From NCBI RefSeq assembly GCF_007829955.1, contig NZ_VIWX01000004.1, positions 558,001 through 622,000 of the forward strand: a stretch of DNA of 64,000 nucleotides, written 5' to 3'. Each line of letters begins with the position of its first letter. Positions within the stretch are counted from its first letter, which is position 1. The DNA is from Saccharopolyspora dendranthemae (lineage in GTDB: Bacteria > Actinomycetota > Actinomycetes > Mycobacteriales > Pseudonocardiaceae). Below are positions 1 to 7,603 of the stretch, piece by piece. The notes below the pieces were generated by a model. That model ran no database searches. It had not been told where the DNA came from and saw only the letters and a program-made list of their open reading frames with translations. Both the position numbers and the translations under genes were made by a program.

Positions 1-377
1 GCCGCGCCAACCCGTCCGTGATCACGACGCTGCGTTCCGACGGAACGCCGGTGTCGACGCCCACCTGGTACCTGTGGGACGACGGCCGGGTCCTGATCAA
101 CATGGACGCCCAGCGCGTTCGTCTCAAGCACATCCGGCGCGACCCTCGGGTGACGCTGAGCGTGCTGGACTCCGGCGACTGGTACACCCACGTCACCGTG
201 GTCGGCAGGGTGACCGAGTTCAAGGATGACGAAGGCCTCGTCGACATCGACCGCCTCGCCAACCACTACCTCGGCCAGCAGTACCCGAACCGGGAGAACC
301 CGCGGGTCAGCGCCTGGATCGAGATCGACAAGTGGCACGGTTGGGGATCGTTGAAGGACAACGACCAGCCCGGCTGA
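1..377 (+). CDS. Split-barrel (PPOX/F420-type) flavoprotein, 5' end cut by window edge
   Basis: The frame is open from base 3 and continues off the left edge, so only the C-terminal ~125 residues are visible. The sequence SDGTPVSTPTWYLWDDG followed by RVRLKHIRRDPRVTLSVLD is the typical core of pyridoxamine-5'-phosphate-oxidase-like split beta-barrel proteins, which bind FMN or F420 and often act as F420-dependent oxidoreductases in actinomycetes. The stop is at 375-377. A GTG at 18 is probably an internal valine because the preceding in-frame residues (ANPS) fit the family. The cofactor and substrate cannot be told from this fragment. Two other members of this fold occur in the window (28808 and 59794). 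Confidence 0.75.
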   Translation, partial: RANPSVITTLRSDGTPVSTPTWYLWDDGRVLINMDAQRVRLKHIRRDPRVTLSVLDSGDWYTHVTVVGRVTEFKDDEGLVDIDRLANHYLGQQYPNRENPRVSAWIEIDKWHGWGSLKDNDQPG

Positions 378-424
378 ACGTCCCTCCCGGTGGTGCGCCT
401 CGACGCGCACCACCAGGGGGCCGG

Positions 425-790
425 TCAGAAGCCCATGGCCTGCGCGCGCCTCTTGACCTCGCGGCCACGATCGCCGCGCAGCGCGTCGATCGGAGAGCCC
501 GGGAGCGTGGCGTCCTCGGCGAACAGCCAGCGCAGGATCTCGTCCTCGTGGTAGCCGTTGTCGCGGAGCACGGTGATCGTGCCGCCCAGCCCCTTCACGA
601 TCTCGTCGTCGATGAAGAAGGCACTCGGCACCCCCAGCTCCTTGTTCCGGCGCAGGGCGAGCAGATGACCATCACGAATGAGCTGATGCACCCGGGTGAC
701 GGACCGACCGAGCTTCTCAGCCACAGCGGTCAGCGGCACAACCTCCACGTCGGGAGCCAGCACGTCCGGGGCAGCGGGGATTGCAACCAC
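425..790 (-). CDS. Rv2175c-like winged-helix DNA-binding protein, PknL neighbour
   Basis: The ~121-residue product contains an N-terminal helix-turn-helix-like stretch (LTAVAEKLGRSVTRVHQLIRDG) and a C-terminal part ending DALRGDRGREVKRRAQAMGF, which match the architecture of M. tuberculosis Rv2175c. That protein is known as a DNA-binding substrate of the Ser/Thr kinase PknL, and here too the gene is divergent from a pknL-like gene 150 bp away. The start is uncertain: GTG at 790 has an AAGG about 9 nt upstream, while GTG at 799 has none. The same frame stays open antisense to pknL for another 2 kb, but that extension has shadow-like composition. Target promoters are unknown; regulation by phosphorylation is inferred from the orthologue. 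Confidence 0.8.
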   Translation of the reverse strand: MVAIPAAPDVLAPDVEVVPLTAVAEKLGRSVTRVHQLIRDGHLLALRRNKELGVPSAFFIDDEIVKGLGGTITVLRDNGYHEDEILRWLFAEDATLPGSPIDALRGDRGREVKRRAQAMGF

Positions 791-937
791 GCCGCACACC
801 TTGCCACATCGCGCTCGCGCGTGCCGCGCACCGCGCGGGTTATCTTGTTGATCAACGCCACCGCCCCACCGAACGCCGGTATCGTGCGCGTACCTGCCAC
901 AATCGGTAGTGGCAAGGAACCCGGGGAATGGCGAGCG

Positions 938-2935
938 ATGACACCTGAGACACGGCAAGGACAGGGCAACAGCCTCGTCGGAGCCTTTCTCGAACGTCGC
1001 TACCGCGTGGACTCGGTGATCGCCCGCGGCGGCATGTCCACCGTTTACCGAGGTCTGGACACCCGGTTGGAGCGCCCGGTGGCGCTCAAGGTGATGGACG
1101 CCCGCTACTCGGGCGACCGCTCCTTCGTCGACCGGTTCGAACGCGAAGCCCGTTCCGCGGCGAAGCTGCACCACAACGACGTCGTCGCCGTCTACGACCA
1201 GGGCGTGGACCGCGAAGCCGACGGCGACCACGTGTTCCTGGTCATGGAGCTCGTCGAGGGGTGCACGCTGCGTGACCTGATCATGGACCGCGGCGGGAAG
1301 CTGCCGCTGGCCATGGCCATCAGCGTGATGCAGCCGGTGCTCTCGGCGCTGGCCTCCGCGCACCGCGCGGGCATGGTCCACCGCGACGTCAAGCCGGAGA
1401 ACGTGCTCATCGGCAACGACGGTTCGGTGAAGGTCGCCGACTTCGGGCTGGTGCGCGCGGCGGCTGAAGCGGGCACGACCAGCGGAAGCGTCATCCTCGG
1501 CACCGTCGCCTACCTCTCCCCCGAGCAGGTCACCACCGGTGCCGCCGACGCGCGCACCGATGTCTACGCCGCCGGGATCGTGCTCTACGAGCTGCTGACC
1601 GGGCGGCCGCCGTTCGTCGGCGACACCGCCATGTCGGTGGCCTACCAGCACGTGAACGACGACGTGCCGTCCGCAGCGCAGACCTCGCCTGAGGTGCCGG
1701 CCGAGCTCGACGCGCTGGTGCTGCGCGCCACCCGGCGCGACCCGGAGCAGCGACCTGCGGACGCCGAGGCGTTCTCCGCCGAGCTGGAGCAGGTGCGCAG
1801 CGACCTGGGCATCGCGCCCGTGGCCGTCCCGGTGCCGGCTTCGGAGGCTCGGACGGCGCTGATGCCGCCGGTGGCGGACCCGCCGACCGAGCAGTTCCCG
1901 ACCGTGCGCGCCCAGCCGACCAGGGTCGAACCGGTTCCGCAGAACTTTGAGCAGCAGCCGCGCCACCACACGCGCGCGCTCGCCCGCCCGGCCACCGACG
2001 AGTACGACGCGCCGCCGCCGGGAGCGGGCATGGAACCGCAACGGCGCAGGGGCCGCCGCAACGGCGCGATGTGGGCCGCGATCGTGCTGGTCCTGGTCGC
2101 GCTGGTGGGCGGAGCGGCGTTCTGGCTCGGCTTCGGCAGCTACGTCTCGGTCCCCCGGATCGTCGGGGTGTCCGAGCAGCAGGCCGTCCAGTCGCTGCAG
2201 GGCGCCGAGCTGACCGCGAACGTGACCAGGGAGAACGACAACGACGTGCCGGAAGGCATCGTTCTGAGCTCGAATCCCGCGGAGGGTTCCCAGGCGCGCA
2301 GCGGTAGTTCGGTGGACGTCGTGGTCTCGCTGGGCAAGCCCGCGGTCCCGCAGATCGAGGCGGGCATCACGGTCGCCGAGGCCGAGAACCTGATCCGCAA
2401 CGCGAAGCTCCAGCCCAAGCAGGACTCCTCCTCGGCGCAGTACCACCGGACCGTGCCGGAAGGGCACGTGATCAGCGCCGATCCGGCTCCCGGCACCCGG
2501 GTGAACCTCAACTCCGAGGTGGCGCTGGTGGTCAGCAAGGGCCCGCCGCCGGTGCAGGTCCCGGATGTGCGCGGGATGAGCCGCGAGGACGCCTTCACGA
2601 CGCTGAGCAACGCCGGTTTCGAGCCCTACGAGGCGGGTCAGCAGTTCGACGGCGACGTCGATGCCGGGAAGGTGATCAGCACGGATCCGGCGATCGGCTC
2701 CGAGGTCAAGCTCGTCGGTCGGCCGCGCATCGGCGTGGTGGTCTCCAACGCCGTTCCGGTGCCCAGCCTCAACGGCATGAAGGTCACCGAGGCCCAGGTG
2801 CAGGTGGCGCAGCTCGGGCTCCAGCTGAGCGTGCAAGCCCTGTTCCAGCGCGACGACATGGTGATCCTGGGTCAGTACCCGCTCCCGGGGAGCCGCGTCC
2901 AGCCCGGTTCGGCCATCCACGTGACCGCGTTCTAG
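938..2935 (+). CDS. pknL: Membrane Ser/Thr protein kinase with four PASTA repeats (PknL type)
   Basis: 665 residues. The N-terminal Hanks kinase domain (about 20-285) has the Gly-rich loop ARGGMSTVY, catalytic Lys51 in VALKVM, HRDVKPEN with Asp150 and DFG with Asp168. A Pro-rich linker leads to a single membrane helix near residues 377-400, then four extracellular PASTA repeats fill the rest to the C-terminus (VPRIVGVSEQQA, VPQIEAGITVAEA, VPDVRGMSREDA, VPSLNGMKVTEA). PASTA domains bind muropeptides or lipid II in related kinases, so the protein probably reports on peptidoglycan state. ATG938 is preceded by GGGGA. M. tuberculosis PknL lacks PASTA repeats whereas the corynebacterial one has them. 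The Rv2175c-like gene lies divergently upstream and mptA follows in the same direction. Confidence 0.93.
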   Translation: MTPETRQGQGNSLVGAFLERRYRVDSVIARGGMSTVYRGLDTRLERPVALKVMDARYSGDRSFVDRFEREARSAAKLHHNDVVAVYDQGVDREADGDHVFLVMELVEGCTLRDLIMDRGGKLPLAMAISVMQPVLSALASAHRAGMVHRDVKPENVLIGNDGSVKVADFGLVRAAAEAGTTSGSVILGTVAYLSPEQVTTGAADARTDVYAAGIVLYELLTGRPPFVGDTAMSVAYQHVNDDVPSAAQTSPEVPAELDALVLRATRRDPEQRPADAEAFSAELEQVRSDLGIAPVAVPVPASEARTALMPPVADPPTEQFPTVRAQPTRVEPVPQNFEQQPRHHTRALARPATDEYDAPPPGAGMEPQRRRGRRNGAMWAAIVLVLVALVGGAAFWLGFGSYVSVPRIVGVSEQQAVQSLQGAELTANVTRENDNDVPEGIVLSSNPAEGSQARSGSSVDVVVSLGKPAVPQIEAGITVAEAENLIRNAKLQPKQDSSSAQYHRTVPEGHVISADPAPGTRVNLNSEVALVVSKGPPPVQVPDVRGMSREDAFTTLSNAGFEPYEAGQQFDGDVDAGKVISTDPAIGSEVKLVGRPRIGVVVSNAVPVPSLNGMKVTEAQVQVAQLGLQLSVQALFQRDDMVILGQYPLPGSRVQPGSAIHVTAF

Positions 2936-2969
2936 GCGGCTCGTCACCCGTGACCGAGGTCGCCTCTTC

Positions 2970-2986
2970 GGTGGAAGATCTCCACC
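2970..2986 (+). terminator. Weak hairpin after pknL
   Basis: GGTGGA and TCCACC arms separated by AGATC lie 34 bp after the pknL stop. There is no T-tract. It may be a weak terminator separating pknL from mptA, but the stem is short. Confidence 0.3.
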
Positions 2987-3152
2987 CGCCAGCGTGATCC
3001 TGATCTCGTGTCTGAGTTGTAACGTTTTTCCGAGGCGTGGATCTACCAGGGGCGACCCGGCTTTCGAAGATCATCGACCGTCGTTTCGCGAAACGCGATC
3101 TGACCTGGTCAGAGCCGGACGGGTGCGAGCTTGTGGAACTATTGATCCCAAC

Positions 3153-4724
3153 ATGGCCCCGATTGTCTCTGTGGAGTCGGCCCCGAACGCGTCCGATCGG
3201 ACCAGCAGCACACCAGCCGACCTGATCAGCCTCGGCGGACGTCACCCCGGACGTCCGCTGCCCTTGCGCACCATCCTTCTCGGCGCGATCGGCTCCGTGC
3301 TGCTGCTGGCCGGTTCGGTCGGTGCCGGGGGCACTCTCATCCACGACCCGATCCTGGGCGACGGCCCGCTGTCGGTGCTGCGCTACGGGCACGGCCGCGA
3401 CTTCGCGGTCACCGTGGTCTACGTGGGGTTCGCGTTGCTGGTGTGGGCGTGGGTGCGGCTCGGCCGTGGCGTGATCGCGGAGCTGGTGTCCGCACGAGGG
3501 GTGCTGTGGGCGACGGCCGCGTGGCTCGCGCCGATCCTGGCCGCGCCGCCGCTGTTCAGCCGCGACGTCTACAGCTACCTCGGGCAGGGTCTGCTCGCGC
3601 TGCACGGCCTCGACCCCTACGGCGTGGGTCCGGCGATGCTGACCGGCCCGATCCCGGAGAACGTCCACCCCACCTGGCAGACCACTCCCGCGCCTTACGG
3701 CCCGCTGTTCATGGGCGTGGCCAAGGGCGTGATCCTGCTGGCCGGCCACGACGTGATCGCCAGCGTCATCGTCATGCGGCTGGTGCTGCTCGGCGGTCTG
3801 GTGCTGCTGATCTGCGCGCTGCCCGGACTCGTCCGGCACCTGGGCGGACGCCTTCCGATCGCGCTGTGGCTCGTGGCGGCGAGCCCGATGACCGTGGTGC
3901 ACCTGGTCGGCGGCCCGCACAACGACATGCTCATGATCGGCCTGCTCGCGACGGGGACGCTGGCGATGCTCAACGGCCGCAACGTGCTGGGCATCGGCCT
4001 GGTGTCGGCGGCGATGGCCGTGAAGGCGACCGCCGGGCTGGCGCTGCCGTTCCTGGTGTGGATGTGGGCCGCCCGGCTGGAGGGCCCGACGCTCCGCCGG
4101 TTCTCCCACGCCGTCGTGCCCGCGCTGGGCGTGTTCGCGGTGGTCTTCGGCGGCTGCACGGCGCTGGCGAAGGTCGGCTTCGGCTGGCTGTCCGCCCTGT
4201 CCGCGCCGGGCATGATCGTGAACTACCTGTCCTCGCCCACCGGCGTGGGGCAGGCCGTGCACACCGTTCTCTCGCTGTTCGGCGACCTCAACATCTGGCC
4301 GATCGTGGGCACCACCCGCACGCTCGGCTCGATGCTGCTGCTGGCGCTGCTGGCCTGGAACTGGTGGCAGGCCCGCGACGGTGGCACCGAAGCGGTCCGC
4401 CGCGCGGCGATCGTGCTGTGCTGCGGCGCGCTGCTCTCACCGGTCGTCCTGCCCTGGTACCTGACGTGGGGGCTGGCGCTGGCCTCGGCGTTCGCCTGGA
4501 CTCCGCGCGCCCTGTCCTACGTGGTCGGCGCCTCGATCGCGCTGGTCCTCGCCTACTACCCGGACGGCGAGCAGGCGATGTACAACTGGCCGTTCGTGGC
4601 GGTCGGCATCGGCGCAGCCGTGCTGGGCGGCATCTCCCTGGTGCGCTTCGACCCGCTGGGCCTCAGCGGGCCCATCAAGGACTTCACCTCAGACCTGCGC
4701 AGAGAACCCCTGATCCGCCGCTGA
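3153..4724 (+). CDS. mptA: Polyprenol-phosphomannose-dependent alpha-1,6-mannosyltransferase (MptA/MptB family)
   Basis: 523 residues with roughly a dozen hydrophobic membrane segments. Features of GT-C mannosyltransferases are visible: an early periplasmic loop with acidic residues (FSRDVYSYLGQG) followed by DPYGVGP and HPTWQTTPAPYGPLF, and later GGPHNDMLMIG. MptA and MptB extend the alpha-1,6 mannan core of lipomannan/lipoarabinomannan on the outer face of the membrane using polyprenyl-phosphate-mannose. The position next to pknL and aroG matches Rv2174 (mptA). Upstream in-frame codons exist from 2994, but residues before MAPIVSVESAPN look non-coding, so ATG3153 is preferred; its ribosome site is weak. 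MptA versus MptB is decided only by synteny. Confidence 0.85.
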   Translation: MAPIVSVESAPNASDRTSSTPADLISLGGRHPGRPLPLRTILLGAIGSVLLLAGSVGAGGTLIHDPILGDGPLSVLRYGHGRDFAVTVVYVGFALLVWAWVRLGRGVIAELVSARGVLWATAAWLAPILAAPPLFSRDVYSYLGQGLLALHGLDPYGVGPAMLTGPIPENVHPTWQTTPAPYGPLFMGVAKGVILLAGHDVIASVIVMRLVLLGGLVLLICALPGLVRHLGGRLPIALWLVAASPMTVVHLVGGPHNDMLMIGLLATGTLAMLNGRNVLGIGLVSAAMAVKATAGLALPFLVWMWAARLEGPTLRRFSHAVVPALGVFAVVFGGCTALAKVGFGWLSALSAPGMIVNYLSSPTGVGQAVHTVLSLFGDLNIWPIVGTTRTLGSMLLLALLAWNWWQARDGGTEAVRRAAIVLCCGALLSPVVLPWYLTWGLALASAFAWTPRALSYVVGASIALVLAYYPDGEQAMYNWPFVAVGIGAAVLGGISLVRFDPLGLSGPIKDFTSDLRREPLIRR

Positions 4725-4728
4725 AACG

Positions 4729-4765
4729 CCGAACAGGGCCCGGAGCGATTCCGGGCCCTGTTCGG
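4729..4765. terminator. Bidirectional terminator between mptA and aroG
   Basis: Perfect 16-bp inverted repeat: CCGAACAGGGCCCGGA at 4729-4744, 5-nt loop, exact complement at 4750-4765. It lies between the convergent mptA and aroG genes. Confidence 0.85.
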
Positions 4766-4796
4766 TGTCAGGCGAGCGGTGCAGCCGCTCTCTCGG

Positions 4797-6182
4797 TCAG
4801 CCTCGCAGCATCTCCGCCACGAGGAAGGCCAGCTCCAGCGACTGCTGAGTGTTCAGACGCGGGTCGACGGCGGTCTCGTAGCGGTCGGACAGGTCGGAGT
4901 CGGAGATCTCCTGGGCACCGCCCAGGCACTCAGTGACGTCCTCACCGGTCAGCTCGATGTGGATGCCGCCCGGGTGCGTGCCGAGCCGGTTGTGCACCTC
5001 GAAGAATCCCTGCACCTCATCGACGATGCGGTCGAAGTGACGGGTCTTGTAGCCGGTGCTGGACTCGTGGGTGTTGCCGTGCATGGGGTCGCACTGCCAG
5101 ATCACCTGGTGCCCGGAGGCGGTGACCTTCTCGACGATGGCGGGCAGCACGTCGCGCACCTTGCCGTTGCCCATCCGGCTGATCAGCGTGAGCCGACCCG
5201 GTTCGTTGTTCGGGTCGAGCCGCTCGACGTATTCCACGGCCTGCTCGGGCGTGGTCGTCGGGCCGATCTTGAGGCCGATCGGGTTGGAGATCAGCTCGGC
5301 GAAGGCGATGTGCGCGCCGTCGAGCTGACGGGTGCGGTCCCCGACCCACAGGAAGTGACCGGACAGGTCGAAGAGCCGGGGCTGGTCGCCGCTGGTGTCC
5401 AGCCTCAGCATGGCCCGCTCGTAGTCGAGCACCAGGGCTTCGTGGCTGGCGAAGAACTCCACCGAGTGCAGGCTGGAGTCGTCGACGCCGCAGGCGTGCA
5501 TGAAGCGCAGGCCGCGGTCGATCTCGGCGGCGACGGATTCGTAGCGCTCCCCGGCCGGCGAGTTGAGCACGAAGTCCTTGTTCCAGTCGTGCACCTTGGT
5601 CAGCGCGGCCATGCCGGCGCTGGTCAGCGCGCGCGAGAGGTTCATCGCGGCGCTGGCGTTGGCGTAGGCCCGGATCAGCCGCGACGGGTCGTGCCGACGG
5701 GCTTCCTCGGTGGCGACCAGCGAGTTGACCATGTCGCCCCGGTAGGACTGCAGACCGAGGGCGTCGGTGTTGCTGGAACGCGGCTTGGCGTACTGACCGG
5801 CGATCCGTCCGACCTTGACCACCGGCATGCTCGCGCCGTAGGTCAGCACGACGGCCATCTGCAGCAGGGTCCGGATGTTGCCGCGGATGTGCGGTTCGGT
5901 GTTGTCCGCGAACGTTTCGCCGCAATCACCTCCCTGCAGCAGAAACGCTTCGCCTCGGGCGACGGCCGCGAGGTGGTGGCGCAGCTGGTCCACCTCGGAG
6001 GGCACGGTCACCGGCGGCACGCTCTCCAGCACCTTGCGAACGCTGCCGACCTCTTGGTCCGGCCACGTCGGCTGCTGAGCCGCGGGGCGAGCCAAGGCGT
6101 CATCGAGACGGGCGCGCATCTCCGAGGGCAGCGGAGGCAACTCGGGCAGGTCATCTACGGGGACGTCGACGGTCCAGTTCAC
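4797..6182 (-). CDS. aroG: Class II 3-deoxy-D-arabino-heptulosonate-7-phosphate synthase
   Basis: 461 residues, almost the length of M. tuberculosis AroG (462). It condenses phosphoenolpyruvate and erythrose-4-phosphate in the first step of the shikimate pathway. The metal-binding Cys87 is seen in LLQGGDCGETF, the PEP/E4P region in YGASMPVVKVGRIAGQYAKPRS, and the later ligands in WQCDPMHGNT and HIELTGEDVTEC. GTG6182 starts MNWTVDVPVDDLPEL as in the family. No Shine-Dalgarno precedes it, but a TATTCT box ends 7 nt upstream, which suggests a leaderless transcript. The enzyme is normally feedback-regulated by aromatic amino acids and partners chorismate mutase; neither is testable here. Confidence 0.96.
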   Translation of the reverse strand: MNWTVDVPVDDLPELPPLPSEMRARLDDALARPAAQQPTWPDQEVGSVRKVLESVPPVTVPSEVDQLRHHLAAVARGEAFLLQGGDCGETFADNTEPHIRGNIRTLLQMAVVLTYGASMPVVKVGRIAGQYAKPRSSNTDALGLQSYRGDMVNSLVATEEARRHDPSRLIRAYANASAAMNLSRALTSAGMAALTKVHDWNKDFVLNSPAGERYESVAAEIDRGLRFMHACGVDDSSLHSVEFFASHEALVLDYERAMLRLDTSGDQPRLFDLSGHFLWVGDRTRQLDGAHIAFAELISNPIGLKIGPTTTPEQAVEYVERLDPNNEPGRLTLISRMGNGKVRDVLPAIVEKVTASGHQVIWQCDPMHGNTHESSTGYKTRHFDRIVDEVQGFFEVHNRLGTHPGGIHIELTGEDVTECLGGAQEISDSDLSDRYETAVDPRLNTQQSLELAFLVAEMLRG

Positions 6183-6189
6183 GCGGACC

Positions 6190-6195
6190 AGAATA
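6190..6195 (-). promoter_or_regulatory. -10 box of a probable leaderless aroG promoter
   Basis: Read on the minus strand the hexamer is TATTCT, ending 7 nt before the GTG start of aroG. That spacing places the transcription start at or next to the start codon. No clear -35 element is visible. Confidence 0.45.
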
Positions 6196-6277
6196 GGCGC
6201 TCGACGCCACTGGTTTTTCGGCGGGAGCTCAGTCTCACACCCACCGCTCGGCCCCCCGAGCACCGGTCGGCGTCGAT

Positions 6278-6673
6278 TCAGTTCGGTTTCAGCCCGACCC
6301 AGCGCGCGAACTCCACCGCGCCGGCGGACACCCGCGGCTGCCGCAGGAGCGACCACGCGGTCTCCCGCACCGACGGATGCCCCCGGACCTGCGACGGAGA
6401 AACGTCGCGCGCCGCGTTGAGCTCCCCCAGCGCCCGCTCCCGGTCGCCCTCCAACACCCAAGCCCGCGCCTGGTCGACGTGGTGATGAGCAACACGCTCC
6501 GGCCGACCGGGATCCGAGATCACCACGCGCGAACCCCGCCTGATCGCCTCCACCGCATCGCCGACGGCGTCGGCAGCCCGAACCCCGTGCAGGTCGCGAG
6601 CGTCGACGCCGAACACCTTCGCACGGGCCACGACGAACACCGGCCCGGTGAAGCCCCTCCTTGAGTCCGCCAC
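6278..6673 (-). pseudogene. Truncated XRE-type regulator, C-terminal TPR-like part only
   Basis: The frame encodes 131 residues resembling the C-terminal helical-repeat half of large actinomycete XRE regulators (VDQARAWVLEGDRERALGELNAAR, then RGHPSVRETAWSLL and a terminal FARWVGL). The N-terminal helix-turn-helix and most repeats are missing. The 5' end runs into the 3' flank of the duplicated membrane-protein gene at about 6666, exactly where the 0.94-kb tandem repeat begins, so truncation by the same rearrangement is likely. A GTG at 6673 could start a remnant protein but has no convincing ribosome site. It could also be an intact small gene of unknown role; family assignment rests on pattern memory only. 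Confidence 0.4.
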
Positions 6674-7602
6674 ATCCGCGAGGGGCTTCGGTCGGCGTCG
6701 ATTGGCTTCCGGTTGCGCCTACCGCAATCGGAGCTTGTCCAGTGCCTTCGGGTTCGTCTTGGCGCTTCCCTGCTGCACGGAGTACAAGATCCCGTTGTAG
6801 ACGAGATCCCACAGCTTCGAGTTTGCCTGAATGTCCGCCGCATCGACGGACATTTCGGTGCCCTTTTTGTCAGCAAGCTCAAGCGTCCACGCCAGCCCAC
6901 CACTAGCGCCTTCCACCTTCACTTCGGTGAGTTCATACGTGTCCACGTAACCCTTCTTCAAGGCGAACCAGTCCGCTCCGGCGGAGATTCCGTGCTTCTT
7001 TCCGCCGAGTAGTGCCCAGATCGGAAGCGGGATGAGCACAAAGATCCAAAGCCACCACGTGCCCATCCAAGCGAATCCCCAGTCCTTCAGGCACATAAAA
7101 CCGAAGAGGAGACACGAAGCGAAGACCCCGCCCAGCGCGTATCCGCTTGCCGTGCCTTGGTACCACTCCAGGACAGGACCGCGCCCCGCTGGAGCTTCAG
7201 GGTACTTCGGTCGCTTGCGGGAGGTTCGTTCGAGCTCCCCCCATACGCTGAAGACTGGAGCCTTTGGAGGCCGTGGTTCGCCGGTCTGGGGGTTAGGCCG
7301 GGGGATCGTCACGTAGTCCTCGCCGTCATCGTGTCATCTTCGGGTTGATCTCTTGCAGCTTCTCCCCAGTACTGGTGATGGCATCCCAGTTCTGGTCAAC
7401 CGCAAATCCGACTCCGACACCAATAACACCACCAACGACGGCCCCGACCGGGCCGCCGATGCAGGCACCCACAGCAGCACCTGACACAAGACTTGCGCCT
7501 GCGCTGGAAACGGCCTGGGTTGGGTCTCTCCCCTGGCTGATGTCGTACCCGATGCCTGCGCCGGTTAGTACGAGACCAGCACCGGGGATAATCTTGCCAA
7601 AC
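6666..7602. repeat. Tandem repeat unit 1 (effector tail + membrane gene)
   Basis: Direct repeat of about 0.94 kb with unit 2 (7603-8546). Unit 1 contains, in minus-strand order, the orphan effector C-terminus, the complete 197-residue membrane protein and its 3' flank. The boundary is precise: at 7602/7603 effector coding sequence joins TCCGCCACATCCGCGAGGGG, the sequence that flanks the membrane gene in both units. Confidence 0.85.
6719..7312 (-). CDS. Two-helix membrane protein, putative immunity protein (copy A)
   Basis: 197 residues. The N-terminus is a Pro-rich cytosolic stretch (RPNPQTGEPRPPKAPVFSVWG), followed by two membrane helices (about 55-75 and 82-100, with CLKDWGFAWMGTWWLW between them) and a ~90-residue soluble C-terminus ending NPKALDKLRLR. 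GTG7312 has GAGGA four bases upstream. It lies 13 nt after the stop of the orphan effector tail. A paralogue at 7657-8256 differs at only 3 of the last 91 residues but at about 28 of the first ~100, mainly in and around the helices. No known family was recognised. An immunity role is inferred from position directly behind an effector-like glycine-zipper domain and from the duplication. Confidence 0.7.
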   Translation of the reverse strand: MTIPRPNPQTGEPRPPKAPVFSVWGELERTSRKRPKYPEAPAGRGPVLEWYQGTASGYALGGVFASCLLFGFMCLKDWGFAWMGTWWLWIFVLIPLPIWALLGGKKHGISAGADWFALKKGYVDTYELTEVKVEGASGGLAWTLELADKKGTEMSVDAADIQANSKLWDLVYNGILYSVQQGSAKTNPKALDKLRLR

Positions 7603-7603
7603 T
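7326..7603 (-). pseudogene. Orphan C-terminal effector cassette (glycine-zipper domain only)
   Basis: The minus-strand frame reads FGKIIPGAGLVLTG through a glycine-zipper segment (GAAVGACIGGPVGAVVGG) to INPKMTR and stop. It is nearly identical to the last ~91 residues of the full effector-like gene at 8270-9355, with five conservative changes. Upstream of 7603 the frame continues only as an out-of-frame reading of the neighbouring membrane gene, and no start codon with a ribosome site is seen, so it is probably not translated alone. It resembles the orphan toxin tips left behind in polymorphic toxin loci and could be a recombination donor for the parent gene. Confidence 0.65.

Noticed and set aside
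800..2947. Long minus-strand open frame continuing the Rv2175c-like gene across pknL
   Set aside because: It is a codon-bias shadow of the pknL kinase: His/Arg-rich composition, no domain. Only the part at 425-790 is coding.
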